From an uncultured Emergencia sp. (GTDB taxonomy: Bacteria; Bacillota; Clostridia; Peptostreptococcales; Anaerovoracaceae): a stretch of 64,000 nucleotides of DNA. A program made the position numbers and the translations under genes. How positions within the stretch are numbered: position 1 is the stretch's first letter; each line of letters starts with the position of its first letter. Below the pieces are notes generated by a model. It did not search any database. It was given only the letters and a program-made list of their open reading frames with translations, and was not told where the DNA came from. Positions 32,063 through 41,101 of this stretch are shown here, piece by piece. The stretch lies in assembly GCA_937997955.1 (NCBI GenBank), contig CALLDR010000163.1, positions 1-64,000 of the forward strand, given 5' to 3'.

Positions 32063-32497
32063 TCATCCGCGCCCTTCTAAATATCGGAACATTTTTCTAT
32101 CATGCTTCGCTTTTTCATACCAGCCAATCCCTATCAGTACAAAACCGACAATTATGATTATATACCGTATGGTTGAATCCGGAGAAAATAAGCAGGAAAC
32201 AACAAGTCCGGTTCCTGCGCCAGTTAAAGCGTCTATCACCGATTTCTCATGCTTCAGCTTTCCCAATCCTCTTTCTCTATCGATCGATCTTACCATTTTA
32301 GAATCCCCCTTTAACAATATATCCAGAGAAATTTCAAATCGATCGCTTATCTCTACTAATATTTGCAGGTCAGGATAACTTTTTTCATTTTCCCAATTGG
32401 AAACGGCTTGCCGCGTCACATGAAATAATCCGCCAAATTCCTCCTGCGTTAATCGATGTTCCTTACGAATAGCCGCAATCTGATTTCCTATATTCAT
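32063..32497 (-). CDS. XRE-family regulator with a C-terminal membrane segment
   Basis: 144 residues. N-terminal HTH of the XRE/Cro type (IGNQIAAIRKEHRLTQEEFGGLFHVTRQAVSNWENEKSYPDLQILVEISDRF). The C-terminal half has two hydrophobic stretches (LTGAGTGLVVSCLF and YIIIIVGFVLIGIGWY), so it is membrane-anchored. Such proteins are frequent in Firmicutes and usually regulate a neighbouring gene; none is obvious here. The ATG at 32497 follows AAAGGAGGAGG. More AT-rich than its surroundings, which may indicate recent acquisition. Confidence 0.88.
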   Translation of the reverse strand: MNIGNQIAAIRKEHRLTQEEFGGLFHVTRQAVSNWENEKSYPDLQILVEISDRFEISLDILLKGDSKMVRSIDRERGLGKLKHEKSVIDALTGAGTGLVVSCLFSPDSTIRYIIIIVGFVLIGIGWYEKAKHDRKMFRYLEGRG

Positions 32498-32640
32498 CGC
32501 GACCTCCTCCTTTCCTGGGACCATGATATAGGAAAACAACATGCGAAGCAAGCAAGTATTCATTTACTTATGGGCGCGTCAAGCTGTTGTCAGCTATATC
32601 CTATCATAAACCGTTGCCTTCCGTATTTCCTCCCCATATC

Positions 32641-33222
32641 TCATTTTCCCTGTATTTTGTTCCTGTAGACCCGGTTTTCCGTAAACACCATATCCATGGC
32701 CCGGTCCCACGGCTCCATAGGCACCCGCTCCGCCTTCTGCGCCTCAAAGGCCGCCGCCGCGACAGCCGCCCCGCCGCACTGGGTCAGATACCGGTCATAG
32801 TAGCCCGCGCCCATGCCCATACGGCCGCATGCCTCATCGAAGACCGTGCACGGGCAGATGACCAGATCGATATCCTCCGGCGCGATCTCCTCGGCCCGTT
32901 CCCGCGCTGGTTCCAAAATGCCGTAGGCCCCCTTTGTCCAGGCGCTCTCATCCAGCGGGTCCGCCGCCAGTGCGATCATCTCCCCCGGCCCTACGCACAG
33001 CGGATAAGCCAGCCGCTTTCCCTCCGCGGCCGCGGCCTTTTCCAGCACGTCCAGCCTGACCTCTCCCCGCACGCCCTTGTAGATCAAAAGGGTTTCCGCC
33101 TGACTATATTCTTCCGAATCCAGGATACGGCGTGAGATACGCTCCGACAGCGCCTCCCGCTCCGCGGCGGAGAGACTGTCCCTGGCCCTGATCTTCTCTT
33201 TTCTTAACATATTTCTTTCCAT
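32641..33222 (-). CDS. 5-formyltetrahydrofolate cyclo-ligase
   Basis: Converts 5-formyl-THF to 5,10-methenyl-THF with ATP. The basic N-terminus LRKEKIRARDSLS, the segment VICPCTVFDEACGRMGMGAGYYDRYL (the GxGGGYYDR-like signature) and the C-terminal MDMVFTENRVYR are conserved. 193 residues. The ATG at 33222 has AAGGAG ten bases upstream. Apparently monocistronic; it salvages a folate form that is inhibitory and often accumulates in spores. Confidence 0.93.
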   Translation of the reverse strand: MERNMLRKEKIRARDSLSAAEREALSERISRRILDSEEYSQAETLLIYKGVRGEVRLDVLEKAAAAEGKRLAYPLCVGPGEMIALAADPLDESAWTKGAYGILEPARERAEEIAPEDIDLVICPCTVFDEACGRMGMGAGYYDRYLTQCGGAAVAAAAFEAQKAERVPMEPWDRAMDMVFTENRVYRNKIQGK

Positions 33223-33651
33223 AGGATCTTCACTCCTTTATTTGCTGTATTATGTGCCGCAGTGCCGCGGCGCGCCGCCACTGTCAGTATACCTCATTCC
33301 CATCAAAAAAGAAACCTCTGGCGCAACAGAGTCAGGGCCTGCGAAAAGCGAGTGCTTATAAAGGAATGCTCTCCCCAAAATCAAAAGCCTTTTCCTGCAG
33401 ATGCCCCACAGCTGAACTTGTTTTCTGTCGTATCACGTCGAAAAATCCGATATTTTATAAAGCTTTCGACTTAGAAGTCCAAAACTATTGACTCCTTTGG
33501 ATTCAGGTAATTTGCCCTATGAGAAAGACGGCAAAAAAGAACCGGTATGTATTGCGTCTGTCCGTATAAAGATTTGTCCGGAGGACTAATACAATTTTAG
33601 AAAATGAGAGTTAATTATGTAGGCTGGCCAAAGGGCATCGGTATGCCGATA

Positions 33652-33984
33652 CGGAGAGATGCACCCTAAAAGTCGTTTTCGCGACGAGTTTGCTTCTTTT
33701 TTTGCGTTTAGACGGAGAGGATTCACTTTTTTATAGATTTGCGACGAGTTTCCAGTTTCATTCGCCTTTTGCAAAGCGCTGGCGTGCTTTAGATGAGTCA
33801 CTGCGCGGCCGAGATGTTGAAGTATCGCCATGTTTCAACCCTGTTCAAAAGGAATTTTGACGGCCTTCGACTCTGCTCCTGGCAGTGAAGCGTCGCAATA
33901 TGTGAAAAAATTGATTTCTCTCCGCAAAAAAGCGTTAATTTGACGAAAACCGTCGCAGAATGATCTTTTTTAGAAATCTCTCCG
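33652..33984. repeat. Four phased CGGAGAG-N21/22-GCGACG elements in two inverted pairs
   Basis: Two copies point rightward (33652-33686 and 33713-33746) and two leftward (33891-33924 and 33951-33984). Within a copy the two motifs are 21 bases apart (22 in the first). Copies in each pair are 60-61 bp apart. The cores are AT-rich and different. The pairs face each other across 145 bp without obvious copies. This region (33223-34188, about 960 bp) holds no convincing gene; besides the array only the terminator at 34092-34125 is recognisable. Confidence 0.85.
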
Positions 33985-34091
33985 CGAGGGTCTGCCCGTC
34001 TACAAAGAGCTGCCCGGCCACGGGGTGATTACCCGCAGAGGAAAGTGTTTTTTTCCATAAGCTGCAGGTTAACTTCTCATACGGAACACAT

Positions 34092-34125
34092 TTAAAAACG
34101 AAGCAGCATTCCGCCGCTTCGTTTT
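34092..34125 (-). terminator. Terminator of the hydrogenase-type gene
   Basis: AAAACGAAGC (34095-34104) pairs with GCTTCGTTTT (34116-34125). On the minus strand the stem is followed by a T run at 34098-34092, 64 bp after the gene's stop. Confidence 0.85.
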
Positions 34126-34188
34126 CAAAGCATGTGATAAAAATGCGGAAATCCCCGCCTTATTCTTCAAGGATAACTTTTCTGAAGT

Positions 34189-35634
34189 CTAGAAAATATT
34201 GATGCTCTTTGTCTTTTTCACGTTGGCCAGGATCTCGGTAGCCGTAGCCTTCTCCGCGTGCTCTTCCATCGCCTTTGGCGCGTCAGCGTAGCGGACCAGG
34301 TTGCCGCTGCCGCCGACACAGCCGCCCATGCAGGCCATTCCCTCGATAAAGTTATTCGGAAGGACGCCCTTGCTGGCGCGCATCAACGCCACCTTACATT
34401 TGTCGATGCCGTCGCAGGAAATCGGATTGAACTCGAAGTCCTCGATCTCCATCTCCTTCAGCGCGTGGGTCACGGCCTCGGCAAGGCCGCCGGCGCGGGC
34501 AAAGATCCGCCCGTAGTAGGAAGCCTGGTTCCAAACCGTCTCCTCCTGCTCCCGCAGAATAATATCCCTGCTGTCGAACAGGGCCTGCAGCTCCTCAAAG
34601 GTGATGGCGTAATCCACGTATTTACTGATCCCCGGCTTGCGTACCTCCGCCTTCTTCGCGATGCATGGGCCGATGAAGACGATGGTACATTCCGGGTGGC
34701 CTTCCTTTATGAACTTGGCCAGCTCCGCCATCGGTGAATAGTTGTGGGAGATCTTCTCCGTCATATCCGGGAATTTAGTCTCTATGTACTTGACAAAGGC
34801 CGGACAGCAGGAGGACGTCAGGAATCCCTTTTCCACCAGCTCCTGCGCCTCCTTGGTGGCTACCATATCGGCGCCCAGGGCCACCTCCAGAACCTCCGCG
34901 AAGCCCAGCTTGCGAATACCGGTGATGACCTGGCCCAGGTTCGCGTAGAGGAACTGGCTTCCGATGGACGGCGCCACGATGGCGTAGGTCGGGTTGTTGG
35001 AGTCCTTTCTCTTGCTCTCCTTCAGGCAGTTGATCACGTCCACGATGCTGGACACATCTACTGTCGCTCCGAACGGACAGTGGTAGACGCAGGAACCGCA
35101 GCTGATACATTTCTCGTAATCGATGTTGGCTTCTCCGCCGGGACCCATGGAGATAGCGCCTACCTTGCAGGCGATCTCGCAGGGACGCTGGAAGTTGTGG
35201 ATAGCGCTGTAGGAGCAGGCCTTGGCGCATCTGCCGCATTCCACGCACTTGGTCTTATCGATCTTGGCGTGATGCTTTTCGTCGATGCTGATGGCCTTCA
35301 GCTTGCAGGATTCCACACAGCCGTGGGCCAGACAGCCGCGGCACAGGTCCGTGACCACATAGCCCGCTTCCGGACATTCATCGCAGGCGATATCGATGAC
35401 CTGCACCACATTTTTATTCCCCCTGCTGCCGCCGATAGCAAGGCGCATACGGTCTGCCACTACCGCTCTGTCCTTATAGATACAGCAGCGCTGCGGCGGC
35501 TCATCTTTCGGAATGATCTTGCTCGCCACCTCATTGAATTCGGCAAACACGTCGTTGCCCTTCCAGGTCTGGATGGCAACCTCACGCAGAACATTATACT
35601 TTGTTTCCTGTACTTTGTTGTCGAATAATTTCAA
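34189..35634 (-). CDS. [FeFe] hydrogenase-type protein with ferredoxin domains (group B-like)
   Basis: 481 residues. Cysteine clusters for Fe-S centres lie at residues 98-110, 130-140 (four Cys) and 176-186 (four Cys), followed by the H-cluster domain with all three loops: TSSCCPAF (273-280), GPCIAKKAE (322-330) and EGMACMGGCVGG near the C-terminus. The TSCCPA form of loop 1 is typical of the poorly studied group B/monomeric enzymes rather than the bifurcating HydABC type. The start is TTG at 35634 with AGGAGG upstream. It lies 27 bp after the RND exporter gene. Hydrogen evolution or a sensory role are both possible. Confidence 0.9.
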   Translation of the reverse strand: MKLFDNKVQETKYNVLREVAIQTWKGNDVFAEFNEVASKIIPKDEPPQRCCIYKDRAVVADRMRLAIGGSRGNKNVVQVIDIACDECPEAGYVVTDLCRGCLAHGCVESCKLKAISIDEKHHAKIDKTKCVECGRCAKACSYSAIHNFQRPCEIACKVGAISMGPGGEANIDYEKCISCGSCVYHCPFGATVDVSSIVDVINCLKESKRKDSNNPTYAIVAPSIGSQFLYANLGQVITGIRKLGFAEVLEVALGADMVATKEAQELVEKGFLTSSCCPAFVKYIETKFPDMTEKISHNYSPMAELAKFIKEGHPECTIVFIGPCIAKKAEVRKPGISKYVDYAITFEELQALFDSRDIILREQEETVWNQASYYGRIFARAGGLAEAVTHALKEMEIEDFEFNPISCDGIDKCKVALMRASKGVLPNNFIEGMACMGGCVGGSGNLVRYADAPKAMEEHAEKATATEILANVKKTKSINIF

Positions 35635-35661
35635 TCTGTTACCTCCTCAAATAAATTCACT

Positions 35662-38600
35662 CTAATTCAAATCTAATTCTAGATCTTCGTCTGAAATATG
35701 ATGACATTCTTCCTTGTTCATTATATCATAGATGGCCGGCACAACATAGAGGGTGAGCAAAGTCGCGTATACCAATCCTCCGATGCAGACCAGAGCGACC
35801 GGCTGCATCATGTCCGTGCCAGCGGAATTTCCAAAGGCCATGACCACCAGTCCCAGAATCGTCGTCAGTGAGGTCATCAAAATCGGCCGCATACGGGTTT
35901 GCCCCGCCTCCGCGATGGCCTCCCGCTTCGCCATACCGCCTGCCCGCAGCTGGTTGATATAGTCCACCAGCACAATGCCGTTGTTTACGATGATGCCCGT
36001 CAGCATGATCATACCCAGCATGGCGATAACGCTGATCTCCTTTCCGAAGATCAAAAGGGTCAGCAGACCGCCGGTAAAGGCCAGCGGAATGGTGAACATG
36101 ATGATAAACGGCGATTTCAGCGACTGGAACTGAGCCACCATGATCAGATATACGAACACGATGCCCAGGATCAGCATCAGCACCAGGTCTCCCATGGCGT
36201 CCATGATGGTCTCATTTTCGCCGGAGAATTCGATGGTGGTCCCTTCCGGCAGCTCGTAGCCGGACAGGGCCTTCTCCGCCGCGGAAGTCACCTTTGTTAC
36301 ATTGTAGCCCTTTGCCAGAGTGCCCGTCACGGTCAGGTAACGGCTCTGGTTGTCCCGGTTGATGGCCTTCAGCGTTTCCTTCTCTTCCAGCTCCGCGATG
36401 TCGTTGAGCTTCACTTTCTGCACCTCGCCGTCAGAGCCTTTGATCTCCAGGGTCAGGTTTTTGATGTCCTTTGTCGTAAGCGCGTCCTTGGCCTCGCTGG
36501 AAACGACTACGTCGTAATCGTTGTCTTCCCATGTGACGGTAGTCGCCGTGTCCTCATAGGTCATGGCGTCCACGATGGCGGCGTAGACCTGGGCCACGGT
36601 AAGGCCCTTCTTCATGGCCGCCGTCTTCTTCACAGTGAAATGATATTCCTTGTCTGACTCCTGTATGCCGCTTTCCACGGATTCAATGCCCTTGACCTGC
36701 GAAAGCTCCTCGCTGATTCCCTTTGCTGTCTCCTGCAGGTCGTCCAGATCTGAGCTGTACACGTTGACCGTAACGCCGCTTCCGCCCATGGCAGATGAAA
36801 AATCGCTCATAGACGATCCGGAGGCGTTTACCTCTCCTGTCATTCCTTCACAGCGCTGGTTGATATCTTCGGCGATCTCACCGCTGGTCCGCTCCGCGTC
36901 CTCCTTCAGCATGATGTAGAAGGATACCGACGTCTGGGAAGCGTCTCCCATGCCGCCGGAAGAAAGCATCGCGCCTACGGTCTCGATCTCTTCAACCTGC
37001 TCCATCCGCTCCATGGCTTCATCGGCCTGTTCCTTGGTCTCCTCCAGACTCGCGCCCTTCGGCATCTCCATGGTGGCCTGCAGCTGCGGCGAGCTCATCT
37101 CCGGCATGAAGATGAAGCCCTTTTCCAGGCTGAAGTACACGCTGCCCGCCAGCAGCGCCACCGCCAGCAGCAGCACAGGAGCCTTGTGTCTCAGGACAAA
37201 CCATATGGACTTTCTGTATTTCTCTATCAAAGCGGTGTGGAACCGGCTTTCCTCGGTTTTGATATTCACCAGCATTTTAGACGACATGGCAGGGACCAGG
37301 GTCAAGGCCACGATCAGGCTGGCGATCAGGGTATATGCCACGGTCAGCGCCATATCGGTGAACAGCTGTCTGGTCAGGCCGTCGGTGAAGATGATCGGCA
37401 CAAAGACGCAGATGGTGGTCAGGGTGGACGCGGTGATCGCGCCGCCTACCTGTCTGGCGCCGGCCACCGCCGCCTGAGCCGCTGTCGCGCCCTGTCTGCG
37501 CAGACGCACGGTATTTTCAATGACTACGACAGAGTTATCCACCAGCATGCCTACGGATACCGCCAGACCTGACATGGAGATCAGGTTGATGGAGATTCCG
37601 GAGAAATACATCAGCAGTATGGCGAAGATCAGGCTGATCGGAATACTGCAGATGGTAATGATGGTCGGTTTGACGCTGCGCAGGAACAGGAACAGGATCA
37701 GTATCGCGAAGAGGGCGCCCCACAGCAGGCTGCTGAGAATGGAGTCCACGACCAGATGGATGTAGTCTCCCTGATCCATCAAAGTGGTGAACTTCAGTCC
37801 CTCGTACTCAGCGGAAAGGCTGTCGAATTTGTCCTGGATATTCTCGCAGACCTCTGCCGTAGCGTAATTGGACTGCTTGGAAAAGGATAGCATGATGCCG
37901 TTTTCCCCGTTGATCTTCGCGTAGAGGTCGTCGGCATTGTCGCTGACAAAGATATCCGCCACATCTTTCAGGTAGATCTTCCCTACGCTGTCCACGCCGG
38001 AATCAAAGAGGAACAGATTCTTTGCCTGTTCTTCTGTGGAAACCTGGTCGCCTACGCTGACCAGATATTTGATCCCGTCCTCCTGGACATAGCCTGCCGG
38101 CATGGAGAAGTTCTGTCCCTGCAAGATGCCTGAGATCATTTCCGTGGTAATAGCCTCGCCGATATCGGCGCTTTCTCTGGCCTGAGCCGCCTGCGTATCC
38201 AGCTGGCTCTGGGCCTTCTGCAGCTGTCCCGACGCTTCATTGAGCTGGCTGGAGGTCTCCTTCAGCTTCTTCTCTCCCGCTGTCAGCTGCTTTTCCGTGG
38301 CTGCCAGCTGTTCCTCACTCTCGGCCAGAGCGGCTGCCTGGGCTTCGTACTGCTCCTCCGGCAGCATCTCCTTGCTGGCTTCCAGCTGTTCTCTGGCTTC
38401 CTCAAGCTGCTTTTTGCCTTCCTCCGTCTGAGCCTTGCCCTCCTCCAGCTTTTTCTTCTGTTCTTCTATCTCGCTCTTTCCGTCGGCAACCTTTTGCTTC
38501 TGAGCGTTGAGCTGGTTCTGAGCGTCTGCCAGCTGGGCGTCCACGCTGGCCAGAATCTTGTTGTTGATCGCATCTATCTTATCCTGGCTGATGACCACGT

Positions 38601-39147
38601 TGACCTGTTCTTCCAAGATGCCGGCGTCGTCGATGCTGGCTACGCCTGTGGTCCCCTCCAGCTGATTCATCAGCGTATCGCTGACAAAGGCGGAAAGCTC
38701 ACTCCGGTCCATACCCTCACAGCTGACGGCGGCTACGTTGACCGGTATCATGTTTGGATTCAGTTTCATGATCGTCGGCGTTCCCACCATGTCTTCCCAG
38801 CTTCCGCTGATCAGGTTGATCTTCTGCAGAATGTCGGAAGATATGGTATCCATATTGACGCTGTTTTCAAATTCCAGCACGATCATGGAATAGTTGGCGT
38901 TGGATATGGACTGCACGTTTTTTATATCAGTCAGCGTCGCCAGGCTCTGCTCCATAGGCTTGGTAACGGTTCCCTCCACCTTCTCCGGCGTCGCTCCCGG
39001 ATACGGCGTGACGACGATGACGTAAGGCATGTCGATGTCTGGAAACAGGTCCGGCGTCATCTTGGTATATGACACGATGCCCGTCACCAGGATCAAAATA
39101 ACTGCAACGAATACTGTAAATGGTTTTTTTACGCTATACTTAGACAT
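35662..39147 (-). CDS. RND-family (AcrB/SwrC-like) exporter with an inserted coiled coil
   Basis: Proton-driven efflux pump of 1161 residues with the usual twice-repeated plan: helix TM1 (FTVFVAVILILVTGIV), large extracytoplasmic loop, six helices, then a second half of the same kind. The proton-relay segment LAVSVGMLVDNSVVVIEN is intact. Residues about 200-330 are a long charged heptad-rich coiled coil (ADAQNQLNAQKQKVADGK and so on) inserted into the first porter loop, absent from AcrB. The start at 39147 is favoured because AGGAG is six bases away; ATG 39150 is only three. Overlaps the stop of the tetR gene, so it is coupled to and probably controlled by TetR. Substrate unknown. Confidence 0.93.
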   Translation of the reverse strand: MSKYSVKKPFTVFVAVILILVTGIVSYTKMTPDLFPDIDMPYVIVVTPYPGATPEKVEGTVTKPMEQSLATLTDIKNVQSISNANYSMIVLEFENSVNMDTISSDILQKINLISGSWEDMVGTPTIMKLNPNMIPVNVAAVSCEGMDRSELSAFVSDTLMNQLEGTTGVASIDDAGILEEQVNVVISQDKIDAINNKILASVDAQLADAQNQLNAQKQKVADGKSEIEEQKKKLEEGKAQTEEGKKQLEEAREQLEASKEMLPEEQYEAQAAALAESEEQLAATEKQLTAGEKKLKETSSQLNEASGQLQKAQSQLDTQAAQARESADIGEAITTEMISGILQGQNFSMPAGYVQEDGIKYLVSVGDQVSTEEQAKNLFLFDSGVDSVGKIYLKDVADIFVSDNADDLYAKINGENGIMLSFSKQSNYATAEVCENIQDKFDSLSAEYEGLKFTTLMDQGDYIHLVVDSILSSLLWGALFAILILFLFLRSVKPTIITICSIPISLIFAILLMYFSGISINLISMSGLAVSVGMLVDNSVVVIENTVRLRRQGATAAQAAVAGARQVGGAITASTLTTICVFVPIIFTDGLTRQLFTDMALTVAYTLIASLIVALTLVPAMSSKMLVNIKTEESRFHTALIEKYRKSIWFVLRHKAPVLLLAVALLAGSVYFSLEKGFIFMPEMSSPQLQATMEMPKGASLEETKEQADEAMERMEQVEEIETVGAMLSSGGMGDASQTSVSFYIMLKEDAERTSGEIAEDINQRCEGMTGEVNASGSSMSDFSSAMGGSGVTVNVYSSDLDDLQETAKGISEELSQVKGIESVESGIQESDKEYHFTVKKTAAMKKGLTVAQVYAAIVDAMTYEDTATTVTWEDNDYDVVVSSEAKDALTTKDIKNLTLEIKGSDGEVQKVKLNDIAELEEKETLKAINRDNQSRYLTVTGTLAKGYNVTKVTSAAEKALSGYELPEGTTIEFSGENETIMDAMGDLVLMLILGIVFVYLIMVAQFQSLKSPFIIMFTIPLAFTGGLLTLLIFGKEISVIAMLGMIMLTGIIVNNGIVLVDYINQLRAGGMAKREAIAEAGQTRMRPILMTSLTTILGLVVMAFGNSAGTDMMQPVALVCIGGLVYATLLTLYVVPAIYDIMNKEECHHISDEDLELDLN

Positions 39148-39755
39148 CATGATCTCCTTTCCATTCTGCCCCTCAACAGGTCCAGGGTTGCCGCGAACTC
39201 CTGGTAGACCCCTTCCGCTCCGTCAAAGTCGTACAGGCACTCGGTCGCCGCCTCTTTCAACACGGCAAAGAGCACCCGCGCCAAACGGTAAATCTCGTCC
39301 TCGCTTTCGACCGCCAAAAGCTCTCTGTCGCTTTCCTCTAACAAGATGTCCAGGGTCTCCTGCTGTACGGCCATGGCGTAGTCAAAGGTGCAGCTCTTCC
39401 CTCCGGCCTCCATGATCAGGTTCATCAGCGCCTTGCGGACCGTTTCGTCCTCTGCCAGCTCTATCATGTTTCTGAAGAGGCCGGCCAGTCCATCAAAGAG
39501 GTCTCCGCCGGACGCTTTCATGGACGCCCTGACGGCATCGGTAAACTGAACTACGTAATCCGCCAGTACGTACTGAGCCAGATCGTACTTATCCTCAAAA
39601 TACTGATAAAAACTCCCTCTGCTGATGCCCGCGTTCTGAATGATCTGGTTGATGGACATCTCGCTGACCGGCACCCGGATCAGCTCGTCTACCGCCGCGT
39701 TGAACACCCTGAGCCGCTTTTCATCCGGCAGATTGTAATATGTATCCTTTGGCAT
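39147..39755 (-). CDS. TetR-family repressor of the RND exporter operon
   Basis: 202 residues. The HTH is FNAAVDELIRVPVSEMSINQIIQNAGISRGSFYQYFEDKYDL, followed by an all-helical ligand domain. The gene overlaps the exporter start, and its promoter is covered by palindromes (39800-39883), so it should repress its own operon until a pump substrate binds. The ATG at 39755 follows AAAGGAGG. Confidence 0.93.
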   Translation of the reverse strand: MPKDTYYNLPDEKRLRVFNAAVDELIRVPVSEMSINQIIQNAGISRGSFYQYFEDKYDLAQYVLADYVVQFTDAVRASMKASGGDLFDGLAGLFRNMIELAEDETVRKALMNLIMEAGGKSCTFDYAMAVQQETLDILLEESDRELLAVESEDEIYRLARVLFAVLKEAATECLYDFDGAEGVYQEFAATLDLLRGRMERRS

Positions 39756-39799
39756 GAAAATGCCTCCTTTTTCTTTCGTTCTCTCCTCCTGATATGACC

Positions 39800-39883
39800 T
39801 ATGAACGGTTCATAAAATGCCACAAAAAAATGACACCTTGTCACATCATCATTCAGTATACATGACAGGGTGTCATATGTCAA
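39800..39883 (-). promoter_or_regulatory. tetR-exporter promoter with two or three operators
   Basis: TTGACA (39883-39878) and TATACT (39860-39855) are 17 bp apart on the minus strand. The spacer contains the palindrome TGACACCCTGTCA (39863-39875). A second copy TGACAAGGTGTCA (39831-39843) lies just downstream of the start of transcription; both fit TGACA-N3-TGTCA. A different perfect palindrome, TATGAACGGTTCATA, is at 39800-39814. Confidence 0.88.
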
Positions 39884-39909
39884 TAAAAACTCTGTGTTTC
39901 TCTTTTCTT

Positions 39910-41052
39910 TTATCCTCTTTTTTTCCCGATCTTCCACACGGCCTCCGCCGCGGCACGCACCTCTCTGCGGGTATTGAAGGGACCGACGGAAAGGCGGACG
40001 CCGCCGGTGTTCCAGGTGCCGATGGTCTTATGGGCCAGCCCGGCGCAGTGATATCCGCTTCGGACGGCGATGCCGTAATCCCGGTTCAGCCTGGCCGCTG
40101 CCTCTTCACACTCCATGCCCCGTATGTTGAACAGGCTGATGCCGGTCTTCCCCTCTGGGGCCGGCCCGTACAGATCTACAAAGTCCATACCGGCGATCAT
40201 CTCGTCAAAGTAACGGATCAGTTCTCTCTCATAGGCCTCTATGGCTTTGACGCCCACCTTCTGCAGGACGCGGACGGAATAGCCCAGGCCGATGATGCCC
40301 GGCGCGTTGACCGTGCCCGCCTCAAATCCCTCCGGAAACTCTTCCGGCTGGACCCGGCTTCTGGATTCTGTTCCTGTGCCGCCGCAGAGCAGCGGCGTCA
40401 GCTGGATGGACGGATCCACATACAGCCCTCCCGTGCCCAGCGGTCCCAGAAGCCCCTTATGGCCGGGAAATGCCAGCAGTGAAATGCCCAGCTTTTCAAC
40501 ATCTATATCGGCGCAGCCGGCCAGCTGGGCGGCGTCTACCAGCAGGGGAATCTGCCTCTCCGCGCAGATCCTTCCGATATCGTCCAGCGGCTGAATGGTT
40601 CCGGTGACATTGGACGCCCCGGTCACCGCCACCAGCCGCGTATCCTCTGTTACGGCAGCTTCGATATCCTCCGCGCTGACAAAGCCCTCCTCGCTGCCGG
40701 AGACGATGGTGTGACTGACACCCTTTGATCGAAGATGCTCCAGAGGCCGCAGGACGGAGTTGTGCTCCATGGACGTGGTGACCACGTGGTCTCCTTCCCT
40801 CAGCATACCCAGCAGGGCCAGGTTCAGGCTTTCGGTGGTGTTTTTGGTGAAGACCAGGCGGCTGGCGTCGCGGATGTGAAAGAGCCTGGCCGTCTCCTTT
40901 CTCGCCTGGTAGACCCTTTCGCCGGTCATCATGGACATGTCGTGGCCGGAACGTCCGGGGTTGCCGCAGTAGCGCTCCATGCAGTCCCCCATTTCTGCCG
41001 CCATGCCGGCGGGCTTCGGAAAAGAAGTCGCGCTGTTATCCAAGTATATCAT
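39910..41052 (-). CDS. Cysteine desulfurase-like class V aminotransferase
   Basis: PLP enzyme of the SufS/NifS/CsdA family, 380 residues. The N-terminus MIYLDNSATSFPKP, the PLP lysine in AFPGHKGLLGPLG, and the catalytic cysteine loop SGYHCAGLAH are present. SufS-like enzymes release sulfur from cysteine for Fe-S clusters, but no sufBCD or iscU genes are adjacent. Substrate may be cysteine or selenocysteine. The start ATG 41052 has GAGAGG eight bases upstream. It precedes no operon partner downstream; the CmpB-like gene is 50 bp upstream. Confidence 0.88.
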   Translation of the reverse strand: MIYLDNSATSFPKPAGMAAEMGDCMERYCGNPGRSGHDMSMMTGERVYQARKETARLFHIRDASRLVFTKNTTESLNLALLGMLREGDHVVTTSMEHNSVLRPLEHLRSKGVSHTIVSGSEEGFVSAEDIEAAVTEDTRLVAVTGASNVTGTIQPLDDIGRICAERQIPLLVDAAQLAGCADIDVEKLGISLLAFPGHKGLLGPLGTGGLYVDPSIQLTPLLCGGTGTESRSRVQPEEFPEGFEAGTVNAPGIIGLGYSVRVLQKVGVKAIEAYERELIRYFDEMIAGMDFVDLYGPAPEGKTGISLFNIRGMECEEAAARLNRDYGIAVRSGYHCAGLAHKTIGTWNTGGVRLSVGPFNTRREVRAAAEAVWKIGKKRG

Positions 41053-41101
41053 TGATTTCACCTCTCAAAAGAAAATGGAGGACGTAAAGTCCTCCTATAT
41101 C

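Noticed and set aside
33586..33831. 81-residue minus-strand open frame
   Set aside because: No ribosome site, no recognisable motif, and it runs through two copies of the phased repeat.
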